Positions 34,409 to 42,735 of a DNA stretch of 51,213 nucleotides are shown piece after piece. The notes below the pieces were generated by a model. It did not search any database. It saw nothing but the letters and a program-made list of their open reading frames with translations, and was not told the origin of the DNA. Numbering within the stretch: the stretch's first letter is position 1; each line of letters opens with the position of its first letter. A program made the translations under genes and the position numbers. Source of the stretch: DAHUYF01 sp052143095 (lineage in GTDB: Bacteria; Pseudomonadota; Alphaproteobacteria; ATCC43930; CGMCC-115725); the NCBI GenBank assembly GCA_052143095.1, contig JBKQTR010000082.1:1-51213 (forward strand). The letters are read 5' to 3'.

Positions 34409-34551
34409 GAGGTATCGCCATCGGCCTTGATTCGCTTGTCATGTGGGGAGCCGCCGCGCGGTTATGCAGCCGCCAGCATAGATAAAAATTTAACCATTCG
34501 CCGCCATGATTTTCGGCGCGCGTGGCCGCTCCAGCGCGTGGATCAGTCGCC

Positions 34552-35685
34552 ATGAACAGCGAGACTGTCACCCCAATGGCTCTTCGTCTCGGCGATCCCG
34601 TGCCGGGCTTCAGCGCGCCGACCGTGACCGGCGGTTCCGTCGCACTCCATGTCGATGCCGGGCGCTGGGTAGCGCTCGCCTTTCTCGGCTCGCTCGCCGA
34701 GCCCAGCGCCGCGCATGAGCTCGCCGAGCTTCTCGGCACCGCGCAGCTCTTCCAGGAGGACCACCTGGTCTTCTACGGCATCCTCACCGCGCCGCCGACG
34801 CCCCAGGCGATGCAGATGCTGGCATCGATCAGCGGCCCCGCGATCGCCTTCATCGCCGATTACGACGGTGCCATCACCGCCGCCTATGGCGCGCGCGCGA
34901 CGCTGCGCACCGTGGTGCTGGACCCGCTGCAGCGCGCCGTCGCCGATATTCCCTGGGACCATCCGGCGGGGCACGGCGCGACGGTGCGCGGCGTGCTGCG
35001 CGAGCTGCCGCCGGTCGACCAGTCGGCCGGCGTGCCGCTGTTCGCGCCCGCTTTGATCGTGCCGCGCGTCCTGGACTTCGAGCTCTGCGACTTTCTCATC
35101 CGTCTCTACGAGGCGATGGGCGGCGAGGAATCGGGCTTCCTGCTCGACCGCGACGGCAAGACGGCGACCTTGGTCAATCATCGCTTGAAGCGCCGGCGCG
35201 ACCTGCTGATCGTCGATCCCGAGCTGCGCCGCACTATGCGCGAGCAGATCGTGCGCCGGCTGGTGCCGGCGATCGAGCGGTTCTTCGGCTTTCAGGCGAC
35301 GCGCATGGACCGCTGCCTCGTCTCCTGCTACGACGGCGCGACCGGCGGCTATTTCTTCCGCCATCGCGACAACGTCAATGCCGGCGCCGAGCATCGCCGC
35401 TTCGCGGTCTCGATCAATCTCAACAAGGATTACGACGGCTGCGACCTCGTCTTCCCCGAGTTCGGCCGGCGCAGCTATCGCCCGCCGGTCGGCGGCGCCG
35501 TCGTCTTTTCCTGCGGCATGCTGCATGAGGTACTGCCGATCACCCGCGGCAAGCGCTACGCCTTCGTGCCCTTCCTCTACGGCGAGGCCGAGGCGGCGCT
35601 GCGGGCGCGCAACAACGCGCGGCTCCAGGACGGAGAGGCGCTCTATGTCGAGGGCGGCGACCGCCTCTTTCCCACTGCGGCATAG
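34552..35685 (+). CDS. 2OG-Fe(II) oxygenase with peroxiredoxin-like N-domain
   Basis: A 377-residue two-domain protein. Residues about 9-150 resemble an AhpC/TSA-type thioredoxin fold (LRLGDPVPGFSAPTVTGGSV, then WVALAFLGSLAEPS), but no peroxidatic cysteine is visible where the family has it. The C-terminal half is a prolyl-4-hydroxylase-like 2-oxoglutarate dioxygenase. Iron ligands are H271 and D273 (FFRHRDN) and H325 (CGMLHEV); R335 (GKRYAF) should bind 2-oxoglutarate. The substrate is unknown and may be a protein side chain or small molecule. The ATG at 34552 is preferred over an upstream GTG. It is followed by the sulfotransferase-like gene 13 bp later. Confidence 0.85.
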   Translation: MNSETVTPMALRLGDPVPGFSAPTVTGGSVALHVDAGRWVALAFLGSLAEPSAAHELAELLGTAQLFQEDHLVFYGILTAPPTPQAMQMLASISGPAIAFIADYDGAITAAYGARATLRTVVLDPLQRAVADIPWDHPAGHGATVRGVLRELPPVDQSAGVPLFAPALIVPRVLDFELCDFLIRLYEAMGGEESGFLLDRDGKTATLVNHRLKRRRDLLIVDPELRRTMREQIVRRLVPAIERFFGFQATRMDRCLVSCYDGATGGYFFRHRDNVNAGAEHRRFAVSINLNKDYDGCDLVFPEFGRRSYRPPVGGAVVFSCGMLHEVLPITRGKRYAFVPFLYGEAEAALRARNNARLQDGEALYVEGGDRLFPTAA

Positions 35686-35698
35686 CGTCCAGGCGCGC

Positions 35699-36658
35699 AT
35701 GCCGGACACCGCCGCGCTCGCCGGCTTCACGCCGGTCTCGCTCAGCCTCGCGCCCGACGCCGCCTCGGTCGATTGGGGCGATCTCGCGGGATGGCGTTTT
35801 GCCGAGCCGTTCTTCGACCAGACGGTGGAGCGCTGGGCCGGCGGCAGCGCGCCGCGTCTGGTGCGCACCGACCTCGCCGCGCTGGACGCGCTCGACACCG
35901 CGCCCTCGCTTGACCCCGCGGCGCTGATCTTCCACTTGTCGCGCTGCGGCTCGACGCTGGTGTCGCGGCTGCTGGCCCGCATTCCCGGCATGCTGGTCGT
36001 CGCCGAGCCCAAGCCGATCAACACGCTGCTGCTGGCCGATCCGGCGGCGCTCGACGAGGCCGAAGCGGCGCGCCTGTTGCGCCTGCTGGTGCGCGCGCTG
36101 GGCCGTCGCCGCTTCGGCGACGAGCAGCGTTACGTGCTGAAGCTGTCGAGCTGGAACATCGCGCGCCTTGGCCTCTTCCGCCGCGCCTTTCCCGGCGTGC
36201 CGGTGATCTGGGTGCAGCGCCAGCCGCTCGAAATCATGGCCTCGCTCGCCGCCGACCCGCCCGGCTGGCTCGCGCTGCGCCAGGCGCCGCACGAGGCGAA
36301 GCATCTCTTCGCGCTTGCACCCGACGAGCTCCGCGGCCTCGACGCCGCGGGCTTCTGCGCCCGCGTGCTGGCGGCGCTGCTCGCCGCCGCGCACGCCGTC
36401 GACGGCGCGCGCCTCACCGTCGATTATCGCGAACTGCCCGACGCGGTGTGGACGCGCATCGCGCCGTTGCTCGGCCTCGAGCTCGGCGACAGTGAGATCG
36501 CGCAGCTGCGCGAGGAGGCACGCTATCACGCCAAGGATCCGGCACGGCGCCTCTTCGCCGGCGATCCGCCGGAGCGGCGCGCACCCTCCGAGCGGCTGCG
36601 CGCGCTGGCCGCGGAGCGCCTGGAGCCGCTCTACCGCGCGCTCGACGCGCGGCGCTAG
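35699..36658 (+). CDS. sulfotransferase-like P-loop protein
   Basis: A 319-residue protein with a PAPS-binding-like loop IFHLSRCGSTLVSRLLA (residues 77-93) and a later 3'-phosphate-type segment (VIWVQRQPLEIMASLAADPP). This fits the Sulfotransfer family, but whether it transfers sulfate is unknown; the P-loop is of the R-C-G-S-T type. The end is Arg-rich and helical. It begins 13 bp after the oxygenase gene and must be co-transcribed with it. Its TAG stop shares a CTAG with the stop of the converging gene on the other strand. Confidence 0.8.
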   Translation: MPDTAALAGFTPVSLSLAPDAASVDWGDLAGWRFAEPFFDQTVERWAGGSAPRLVRTDLAALDALDTAPSLDPAALIFHLSRCGSTLVSRLLARIPGMLVVAEPKPINTLLLADPAALDEAEAARLLRLLVRALGRRRFGDEQRYVLKLSSWNIARLGLFRRAFPGVPVIWVQRQPLEIMASLAADPPGWLALRQAPHEAKHLFALAPDELRGLDAAGFCARVLAALLAAAHAVDGARLTVDYRELPDAVWTRIAPLLGLELGDSEIAQLREEARYHAKDPARRLFAGDPPERRAPSERLRALAAERLEPLYRALDARR

Positions 36659-37494
36659 ACGCCGGCGGTTGCCCCTGCCCTATCGCCCAACGGCCAGTGC
36701 GGCTGCAGCCGGCCGCCGAGCCGCAGCGGCGCGATACGTCGCGCCAGGCCGCTGGCGTCGTCGGTCTCGATGAAGGCGGCGCAGAGCGTGCCGTCGCCTT
36801 CCGCCACCTGCAGCCGCTCGCCCGGCATCTTGCGCACGAAGCGCGTCACCGCGCTTTCCTTCTGCATGCCGATGACGCTGTCGTAATCGCCGCACATACC
36901 GGCGTCCGTCATATAGGCTGTGCCCTTGGCGAGGATCTGCGCGTCGGCGGTGGGCACATGGCTGTGCGTGCCGATGACCGCCGAGACGCGCCCGTCGCAG
37001 AAATGGCCCATCGACATTTTCTCCGAGGTCGCCTCGCCGTGGAAATCGACCAGGATGGCGTCGACCGCGCCGAGCGGATGCTCGGCCAGCAGCCGATCGA
37101 TGCCGGCGAAGGGATCGTCGATCGCGTCCATGAACAGCCGCGCCATGGCGTTCACCACCAGCAGGCTTCGCCCGTCGGCCAGCGCGAAGATGCCATGGCC
37201 ACGGCCCGGCGTGCCTGGTGGGAAGTTGATCGGCCGCAGCAGCCGCGGGTCGCCGTCGATATAGGGAATGATCTCGCGCTTGTCCCAGACGTGGTTGCCG
37301 GTGGTGATAACGTCGACGCCGGCGGCGTAGAGCTCGGCGCAGATCTTGTCGGTGATGCCGAAGCCATGCGCCGCGTTCTCGCCATTGGCGACGACGAAAT
37401 CGAGCGCGAGCTCGCGCCTGAGGCGCGGCATGTGCGCGACCACCACCTCCCGGCCGGAGCGGCCGACGATGTCGCCGCACAGCAGAAGCCTCAT
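36655..37494 (-). CDS. YmdB-like metallophosphoesterase (TIGR00282)
   Basis: A 279-residue calcineurin-type phosphoesterase. Metal ligands are seen in MRLLLCGDIVGRSGR, ANGENAAHGFGIT, TTGNHVWDKREI, LVDFHGEATSEKM, and GTHSHVPTADAQIL with DAGMCGDYDSVIGM. B. subtilis YmdB hydrolyses cyclic nucleotides and affects biofilm and motility decisions; the role here is not known. ATG 37494 has a GGAAGGA site; a longer upstream reading into the 6S RNA region is rejected. It lies just downstream of the 6S RNA gene. The stop overlaps the converging sulfotransferase-like gene. Confidence 0.92.
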   Translation of the reverse strand: MRLLLCGDIVGRSGREVVVAHMPRLRRELALDFVVANGENAAHGFGITDKICAELYAAGVDVITTGNHVWDKREIIPYIDGDPRLLRPINFPPGTPGRGHGIFALADGRSLLVVNAMARLFMDAIDDPFAGIDRLLAEHPLGAVDAILVDFHGEATSEKMSMGHFCDGRVSAVIGTHSHVPTADAQILAKGTAYMTDAGMCGDYDSVIGMQKESAVTRFVRKMPGERLQVAEGDGTLCAAFIETDDASGLARRIAPLRLGGRLQPHWPLGDRAGATAGV

Positions 37495-37569
37495 GCCCGA
37501 TCCGTCCTTCCCGGCGACGCTGCGCGCCGGCCAGCGCCTATCATAGCATGCACGCGGCGGCGAGAAGGT

Positions 37570-37733
37570 GAGGATGGAGCCACCTCGGCCGTTGGCATTG
37601 CTTAACCCTCGTGGCCCGCTTACGCAGGTGGGAACCATATACCGGAACCAGGGCTCCGGCAGGGACAGTCCCCTTGAGGTAGATATCGGCCCCGGGGTTC
37701 ATGCGACCTGACGGGCCGCGCAGCCCCATCCTC
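37570..37733 (-). ncRNA. ssrS: 6S RNA
   Basis: On the minus strand, the ends GAGGATGG and CCATCCTC pair to close a long rod-like structure. The 5' half carries AACCCCGGGGCCGATAT, and the 3' half GGTTCCCACCTGCG and CAACGGCCGAGGTGGCTCC, matching alphaproteobacterial 6S RNA as I remember it. The unpaired central bubble mimics an open promoter and binds sigma-70 RNA polymerase. Its position directly behind zapA is the classical 6S locus. The gene for 5-formyltetrahydrofolate cyclo-ligase that often follows is missing here. Ends are estimated to within a few bases. Confidence 0.85.
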
Positions 37734-37736
37734 GGC

Positions 37737-38066
37737 CTATATGTGGGCCATCTCGAGCCGCGCGGCAATCGCCTCGATGCGCTGGGCCAGATTTTCGATG
37801 CCGGCGGCGGCGATGCCCTCGTCGAGGGCCGCCCCGTTGCCGGGCTTGGGCCCCTCGGCATCCGACTGCGCATCGGCCAGCTCGTCCGCCAGCACCAGCG
37901 CCGCCAGCACCAGCAGGCGGGTTTCGCCGATCTGTCCCAACTCCCGCGCGAAATGCTTAACCTTGGCGTCGATGTAGCGCCCGAGTTCCTCGATGCGCTG
38001 CTCCTCGCCTTCATTGCAGGCGACGGGATAGGCGCGCCCATTGATGCTGACGGTGACTTGCGCCAT
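37737..38066 (-). CDS. zapA: cell division protein ZapA
   Basis: A 109-residue FtsZ-associated protein that stabilises the Z-ring. It begins MAQVTVSINGRAYPVACNEG, the typical first strand/helix of ZapA, followed by ELGRYIDAKVKHFARELG and a second half with a long coiled-coil helix. The ATG at 38066 shares a base with the stop of the upstream small gene (TGATG). The TAG stop lies just 3 bases before the mature 6S RNA, so 6S may be processed from the same transcript. Confidence 0.93.
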   Translation of the reverse strand: MAQVTVSINGRAYPVACNEGEEQRIEELGRYIDAKVKHFARELGQIGETRLLVLAALVLADELADAQSDAEGPKPGNGAALDEGIAAAGIENLAQRIEAIAARLEMAHI

Positions 38067-38278
38067 CACCCCTCCAGCGCGCGATCGAGCCGCAGGATCG
38101 CCGCGTCCAGCCGCGTCGCGACGCTTTCCGTCGTCTCCAGCAGCGCCGCGTAATCCGCCTTGGCGACGGCGAGCGCGCCGGGACGCGCGGCATCGTCGCT
38201 GCCGACGGGGAGGGCGGCTTTCTCCAGCCGCGCCACCGCCCGCTCCAAGCGCCTCACCGCCTCGTCCAGCCTGCCCAT
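38066..38278 (-). CDS. DUF4164-like small coiled-coil protein
   Basis: A 70-residue protein beginning MGRLDEAVRRLERAVARLEK, almost wholly helical with Leu/Ala/Arg heptads. A gene for such a small coiled-coil protein (DUF4164) sits directly before zapA in many alphaproteobacteria. It probably has a role linked to division, but this is inference from neighbourhood. I take ATG 38278 (GGAG close upstream); a GTG at 38311 would add 11 residues. The start/stop overlap with zapA indicates coupling. Confidence 0.7.
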   Translation of the reverse strand: MGRLDEAVRRLERAVARLEKAALPVGSDDAARPGALAVAKADYAALLETTESVATRLDAAILRLDRALEG

Positions 38279-38446
38279 GCTCTCCGGTGCGTCCTCGCGC
38301 AAAGCAGACACCTTACGCGTGCCGGGAACGCCGCGTCAATCGCCGCTCCGCGCCGATTTTTCGCAGGGGAAATACCGCTTGTCACTGCAACGCGCGCGCC
38401 GGTTGCTTATACTCGCGCCCATGCCGCGAGGCGGGAAAGTCGAGAG

Positions 38447-38968
38447 ATGAGCGCAGTTCCCGGGCGCTGGCGGCCCGAACGGCTGCCGCGCGAGGTGCGC
38501 CGCATGGCCGAGGCGGCAGCGCAGCAAGCGCAGCTGTCCCTGGCGCAATGGCTCGGCCAGGTGATCCGCGCCACGAGCGCGCTTGAGCGCGTGGCGCCGG
38601 AGCCCGCCGCGTCCGCTGCAGCGCAAAAGGCGCTGACGCTGCTCGCCGAGGCGCTCGGCGCCAGCGACGTCCCGCCGCTCGACGAGGCGCGCGCATATCT
38701 CCGGCTGTTCACCGAGTTCGGCCTCAGCGCCGCCGAGATCGCGGACGCCGTCGGGCGTTCGCAAGCGCATATCGCCCGCGCGCTGCGGCTCTTGACGCTG
38801 CCGCAAAACGTGCGCCAGCTGATCGAGCGGCGCGCACTTTCGGCCGCGCACGCTTACGCGCTGCTCGACGCGCAGGATCCGGAGAACCTGGCGCAGGCGG
38901 CGCTCGCCCTGGGCCTCGCCGCCGACGAGACGAGAAAGCGTGCCCGCGCCGAGAAAGGCAAGGCCTGA
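38447..38968 (+). CDS. ParB-HTH-like protein with PodJ-like N-motif
   Basis: A 173-residue protein. The middle carries a ParB/KorB-type helix-turn-helix: EARAYLRLFTEFGLSAAEIA, then VGRSQAHIARALRLLTLP and ERRALSAAHAYALLDAQDPE. It lacks the N-terminal ParB CTPase box (the GxRRxxA region). Instead the N-terminus is LPREVRRMAEAAAQQAQLSL with AQWLGQVIRAT, like the repeat-anchor motif at the start of PodJ-type polarity proteins. Its stop overlaps the start of a membrane Sel1 protein with a similar N-motif, so the two are coupled. A DNA-binding or polarity role is inferred. Confidence 0.7.
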   Translation: MSAVPGRWRPERLPREVRRMAEAAAQQAQLSLAQWLGQVIRATSALERVAPEPAASAAAQKALTLLAEALGASDVPPLDEARAYLRLFTEFGLSAAEIADAVGRSQAHIARALRLLTLPQNVRQLIERRALSAAHAYALLDAQDPENLAQAALALGLAADETRKRARAEKGKA

Positions 38969-39960
38969 TGCCGCAAGCGATGGCCACCGGCGCGGGCGAG
39001 GCCTGGAGCGAGGATCTCCTCGACGGCGCGAGCCTCCGTCTCGCCGAGCAGGCGGCGCGCGCCGCCGGCGTGCCGCTCGAGGCCTGGCTCGAGCGCGCCA
39101 TCCGCCGCGCCTGCGCGGGGCCTGGCGACATCACGGTGCTGCCGCCCGGCGCCGCCCCGCCGGAGGAGCTCATCGCCGTCGGCGCCGGCGGCAGCGCGTG
39201 GCGCATCGTCGTCGCGCTGGCGCTGCCGCTGCTGCTCATCGGCGGCTTCGCCATCCTGGCGCTGCCGCCCGCCGGCTCCGGCGTGCGCATGGCGCTGCCG
39301 CCGGCGCGCAGCGTCGACGTGGCGCTGCCGCCGGCCACGGCGCCGCAGGGTCAGGAGCCGAGCGATCCGCGGCAGCTCGCCGCCGTGCTCGAGCCGCGCG
39401 CCAAGGCCGGCGATGCGCTGGCGCAGTACCGGCTGGGCACGCTCTACGCGCTGGGCAAGGGCGTCGACAAGGATTATGCGCGCGCCGCGCCGCTGCTGCG
39501 CGCCGCCGCCGAGAGCGGCATCGCCGAGGCACAGTATGACTACGCCGTGCTGTGCGAGAACGGCTTCGGCGTCCCTCAGGATGCGGCGCAAGCGCTGGAG
39601 TGGTATCGCAAGGCCGCGGCGCAAGGCAACGCCGACGCCGCGCTCAGCCTCGGCAATGCTTTCGCCAAGGGCATCGGCGCGCCACGCGACATGGCCGAGG
39701 CGTCGCAGTGGTTCCGCCGCGCCGCCGAGTTCGGCCTCGTCGATGCGCAATACAATCTCGGCTTTCTCTACGAGAACGGCGAAGGCGTGACGAAATCGCC
39801 GGTCGACGCCTATGTCTGGTACGCCATCGCCGGCGCGCGCGGCGACAACGGCGCGCAGCAAGCCGCCGACCGCATCGCCAAGGAACTCTCCGCCGCGCAG
39901 CTCAAGGACGCGCTCCGGCGCCTCGGCGAGCTGCAGAAATCGATCAAGAGCGAGCGATAG
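38968..39960 (+). CDS. membrane-anchored Sel1-repeat protein
   Basis: A 330-residue protein. Residues 15-50 contain LRLAEQAARAAGVPLEAWLE, echoing the motif of the preceding gene. One membrane helix follows (about residues 75-95, WRIVVALALPLLLIGGFAIL), then a Pro/Ala linker and four Sel1 repeats (for example AQYRLGTLYALGKGVDKDYA and AEAQYDYAVLCENGFGVPQD). This architecture (cytoplasmic anchor, TM, periplasmic Sel1 repeats) is like a short PodJ. Overlapping TGATG links it to the ParB-like gene. Role in polarity or envelope organisation is inference. Confidence 0.8.
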   Translation: MPQAMATGAGEAWSEDLLDGASLRLAEQAARAAGVPLEAWLERAIRRACAGPGDITVLPPGAAPPEELIAVGAGGSAWRIVVALALPLLLIGGFAILALPPAGSGVRMALPPARSVDVALPPATAPQGQEPSDPRQLAAVLEPRAKAGDALAQYRLGTLYALGKGVDKDYARAAPLLRAAAESGIAEAQYDYAVLCENGFGVPQDAAQALEWYRKAAAQGNADAALSLGNAFAKGIGAPRDMAEASQWFRRAAEFGLVDAQYNLGFLYENGEGVTKSPVDAYVWYAIAGARGDNGAQQAADRIAKELSAAQLKDALRRLGELQKSIKSER

Positions 39961-39974
39961 GAGCCTCGGAGCGC

Positions 39975-40832
39975 TCAGCGCAGCCGCCCGGCCGCGACCC
40001 ACCAGCGCGGCTCTTCGGTGCCGAGCCGCGCCGCCGCCGCCTCGGCTTCCGCCGCATCCGCGAAGAGCGCGAAGCAGGTGGCGCCGCTGCCGCTCATGCG
40101 CGCCAGCAGAGCGCCGTCGAGCCGCTCCAGCCGCGCCAGCACCGCGGCGATCTCCGGCACCAGCGCCACCGCCACTGGCGTGAGATCGTTGCGCCGCTCG
40201 GCGAGGAGCGCCGCCAGACCGGCGGCATCGCGCGGCATCGCCGCAAACCGCGCCGGCGCCGAGAACGCGCCAGTGCGCGCCTTGAACACCGCCGGCGTCG
40301 CCAGCGCCCGGCCGGGATTGACCAGCACCGCCGTCACCTCCGGCAGATCGGGCGCGGGCTCGACCGCCTCGCCGACGCCGCCGAGCCACGACGCGCGCGC
40401 CGCGAGGCAGACCGGCACGTCGGCGCCGAGCCTGGCGCCGAGGGCGCCGAGCCGCGCCTCGTCGAGGCCGAGCCGCCACAGCGCGTCGAGCGCGCGCAAG
40501 GTCGCCGCGGCGTCGCTCGAGCCGCCGCCGATGCCCGAGGCGACCGGCAGGTTCTTGATCAGTGTCAGCGCCGCTGCCGGCGCGCGCCCGGTCTCCGATG
40601 CCAGCAGCTCGGCCGCGCGCCAGACGAGATTGGCCGTGCGATCGCCCGCCAGCGCCGGCGCCTGCGGCCCGTTGACGCTGAGCGACAGCGCCGGCGCGGT
40701 CTCGGCGATGATCTCGTCGCCGACCGCGGCGAAGGCGACGAGGCTGTCGAGCAGGTGATAGCCATCGTCGCGCCGTCCCAGCACATGGAGATAGAGATTG
40801 AGCTTCGCTGCCGCCGGCCGGCGCCGCGCCAT
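39975..40832 (-). CDS. ispE: 4-diphosphocytidyl-2-C-methyl-D-erythritol kinase
   Basis: GHMP kinase of the MEP isoprenoid pathway, 285 residues. It begins MARRRPAAAKLNLYLHVLGR (AKLNL motif). The ATP-binding loop is LPVASGIGGGSSDAAATLRA, with a C-terminal ARMSGSGATCFALF motif. Its ATG is 13 bp after the TPR lipoprotein gene on the same strand. An upstream continuation in the same frame is antisense to that gene and rejected. It converges with the Sel1 gene with a short gap. No damage seen. Confidence 0.96.
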   Translation of the reverse strand: MARRRPAAAKLNLYLHVLGRRDDGYHLLDSLVAFAAVGDEIIAETAPALSLSVNGPQAPALAGDRTANLVWRAAELLASETGRAPAAALTLIKNLPVASGIGGGSSDAAATLRALDALWRLGLDEARLGALGARLGADVPVCLAARASWLGGVGEAVEPAPDLPEVTAVLVNPGRALATPAVFKARTGAFSAPARFAAMPRDAAGLAALLAERRNDLTPVAVALVPEIAAVLARLERLDGALLARMSGSGATCFALFADAAEAEAAAARLGTEEPRWWVAAGRLR

Positions 40833-40845
40833 CGGCCGGACGCGC

Positions 40846-42600
40846 TCAGCCGCCGCGCGTCGCCGCCGCCGCCGGCGGCTTCGCGATGCCGTGATCGAGC
40901 TTGGTCTCGATGGTCTTGACCTGGTCGGCCTCGGGCTTGAACTGCAGCGCGCGGCGCCACTGGTAGCGCGCCTCGACGATGCGGCCTTGCTGCCAATAGG
41001 CGTCGCCGAGATGGTCGTTGACGGTGGGATCCTCGGGCAGCAACTCGATCGCCTTCTCCAACAGCTGCGTCGCGTTGCCGAACTGGCCGAGGCGGTAATA
41101 GGCCCAGCCCAGGCTGTCGACGATGTAGCCGTCATCGGGCCTGAGCTCGACCGCGCGCTTCACCATCTTCAGCCCGTCGGCGAGATGCTCGCCGCGGTCG
41201 ATCCAGGAATATCCGAGATAGTTCAGCACCAGCGGCTGATCCGGCTGCAGCTCCAGCGCATGCTTGAGATCGGCCTCGGCGCGCGTCCATTGACCAGAGC
41301 GCTCGAGCGCCGCGGCACGGCTGTAATAGAGCCGCCAGTACCGCGGCTCAGCCGCGCCGATGCGCGCGATCGCCGCGTCATAGGCGTCGACCGCATCGGC
41401 AAAGCGGCTGCGCGCGCGCAGGAGATCGCCGAGCTCGACCAACGGCTCGGGATCCTGCGGCCGCTCGGCGGCCATGCGGTTGAGTGCGACCGCCGCCTCG
41501 TCGGTGCGGTCGAGCGCGTCGAGCGCGATCGCCGCGCGCAGCCGCGCCGTCCAGCCGAGCGGCGATTTCGGATCGATGGCACGGTACTGCGCCAGCGCGT
41601 CGGCGGTGTGCTGCTGGTCCTCGTCGATCTCGGCGATGAGCAGCTGCGCCAGCGGGAAGTCCGGCCGCAGATCGAGCGCGAGGCGCGCATAGACCAGCGA
41701 GGCATCGAGCGTCTCGCGCTGGTCGAGCACGCTGGCGAGATCGAACAGCGCCTCGGCGACGCCGTCGCGCGGCGTCGCGATGATGCGCGGCGGCACCGTG
41801 CCCTTGGCGATGCGCTGCAGCGCCTCGGCGGTGATCTCGGCGCCCTGGTCGCTGCCGCCGAGGCTCTCGTAGAGCCGACGCGCTTCCTCGCTGCGCTCGT
41901 GGCGCTCGTAGAAATTGCCGGCGAGCTCGGCGGTGCGCCAGGTAAGCCGCTGCTGGTCGCCGACCGCGCGCTTGAAGGCCTGCTCGGCATCGCCGAGCCG
42001 ATCGGCGTAATCAGCGATCAGCGCCGTGTGCAGGTCCTTGAGCATCTGCACGCCGCGCAGCTCGTCGAGCCCGTCAAGCGCTTGCAGCGCCGGCGCCGGA
42101 CGCTGCAAGCCCAGCTCGCACCAGGCAAGCAGCAGCGGCGCTGCGAGGCGCTGCGCGCCTTCCGTCGGCAGTGTCCTTGCGCGCGCGGTCGCCGCCGTGA
42201 AGTCGCCGGCCTTCACCTCCTGCAGCAGCAGCACGATCTGCGCCAGCCCGGCCGCCTGGTCGAGCTGGACGATGCGCCGCGCCATCGGCACCGCATCGGC
42301 CACGCGCCCCTCGCTGACGCGCAGCACGAAGGTGCGCCGCAGCAGGTCGAAATTGTCGGGATCCTCGGCCAGCGCATGGTTCATGTACTCGGCCGCATGC
42401 GTGTAGTCGCGCACCTGCTGCGCATGGCGCGCGGCGAGATAGGCGCCGAGCGCGCTCGTCGGTGCTGCGTCGGGCGACGCGTCCGCGCCGCCGCCGGCCT
42501 CGCCGGCCGGCGCGCAGCCGGCCATCGCCGCAATGAGACATGCCGCCGCGGCGGCCCATGCGGCCACCGTCCGTCGCTGCAACCCTGGCTTTCCGTTCAT
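40846..42600 (-). CDS. large TPR lipoprotein
   Basis: A 584-residue protein with a lipoprotein signal (MNGKPGLQRRTVAAWAAAAA, lipobox MAGC) and about ten tetratricopeptide repeats (such as ARRLYESLGG, TARLRAAIALDALDRTDEAA, VLNYLGYSWIDRGEHLADG, VDSLGWAYYRLGQFGNATQL). The last region with LGYSWIDRG and DSLGWAYYRLG is typical of a conserved alphaproteobacterial TPR family located next to ispE. It probably scaffolds an envelope process; partners are unknown. The start ATG at 42600 faces udg across a 135-bp divergent gap holding CACTATAGTG, a symmetric -10-like element. Confidence 0.9.
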   Translation of the reverse strand: MNGKPGLQRRTVAAWAAAAACLIAAMAGCAPAGEAGGGADASPDAAPTSALGAYLAARHAQQVRDYTHAAEYMNHALAEDPDNFDLLRRTFVLRVSEGRVADAVPMARRIVQLDQAAGLAQIVLLLQEVKAGDFTAATARARTLPTEGAQRLAAPLLLAWCELGLQRPAPALQALDGLDELRGVQMLKDLHTALIADYADRLGDAEQAFKRAVGDQQRLTWRTAELAGNFYERHERSEEARRLYESLGGSDQGAEITAEALQRIAKGTVPPRIIATPRDGVAEALFDLASVLDQRETLDASLVYARLALDLRPDFPLAQLLIAEIDEDQQHTADALAQYRAIDPKSPLGWTARLRAAIALDALDRTDEAAVALNRMAAERPQDPEPLVELGDLLRARSRFADAVDAYDAAIARIGAAEPRYWRLYYSRAAALERSGQWTRAEADLKHALELQPDQPLVLNYLGYSWIDRGEHLADGLKMVKRAVELRPDDGYIVDSLGWAYYRLGQFGNATQLLEKAIELLPEDPTVNDHLGDAYWQQGRIVEARYQWRRALQFKPEADQVKTIETKLDHGIAKPPAAAATRGG

Positions 42601-42735
42601 CGCCCTCTGCGCCCGGGGCGCCGCCGAAATGGTGCCGCACGGCTTACCCTCTGGCAGCCGAGCCGGCCGCCCAATCGTGCCGCCACTATAGTGAATGGTT
42701 CTTAAAGCGAAAGAGCCGAGGTGGTAGCTTCCAGC

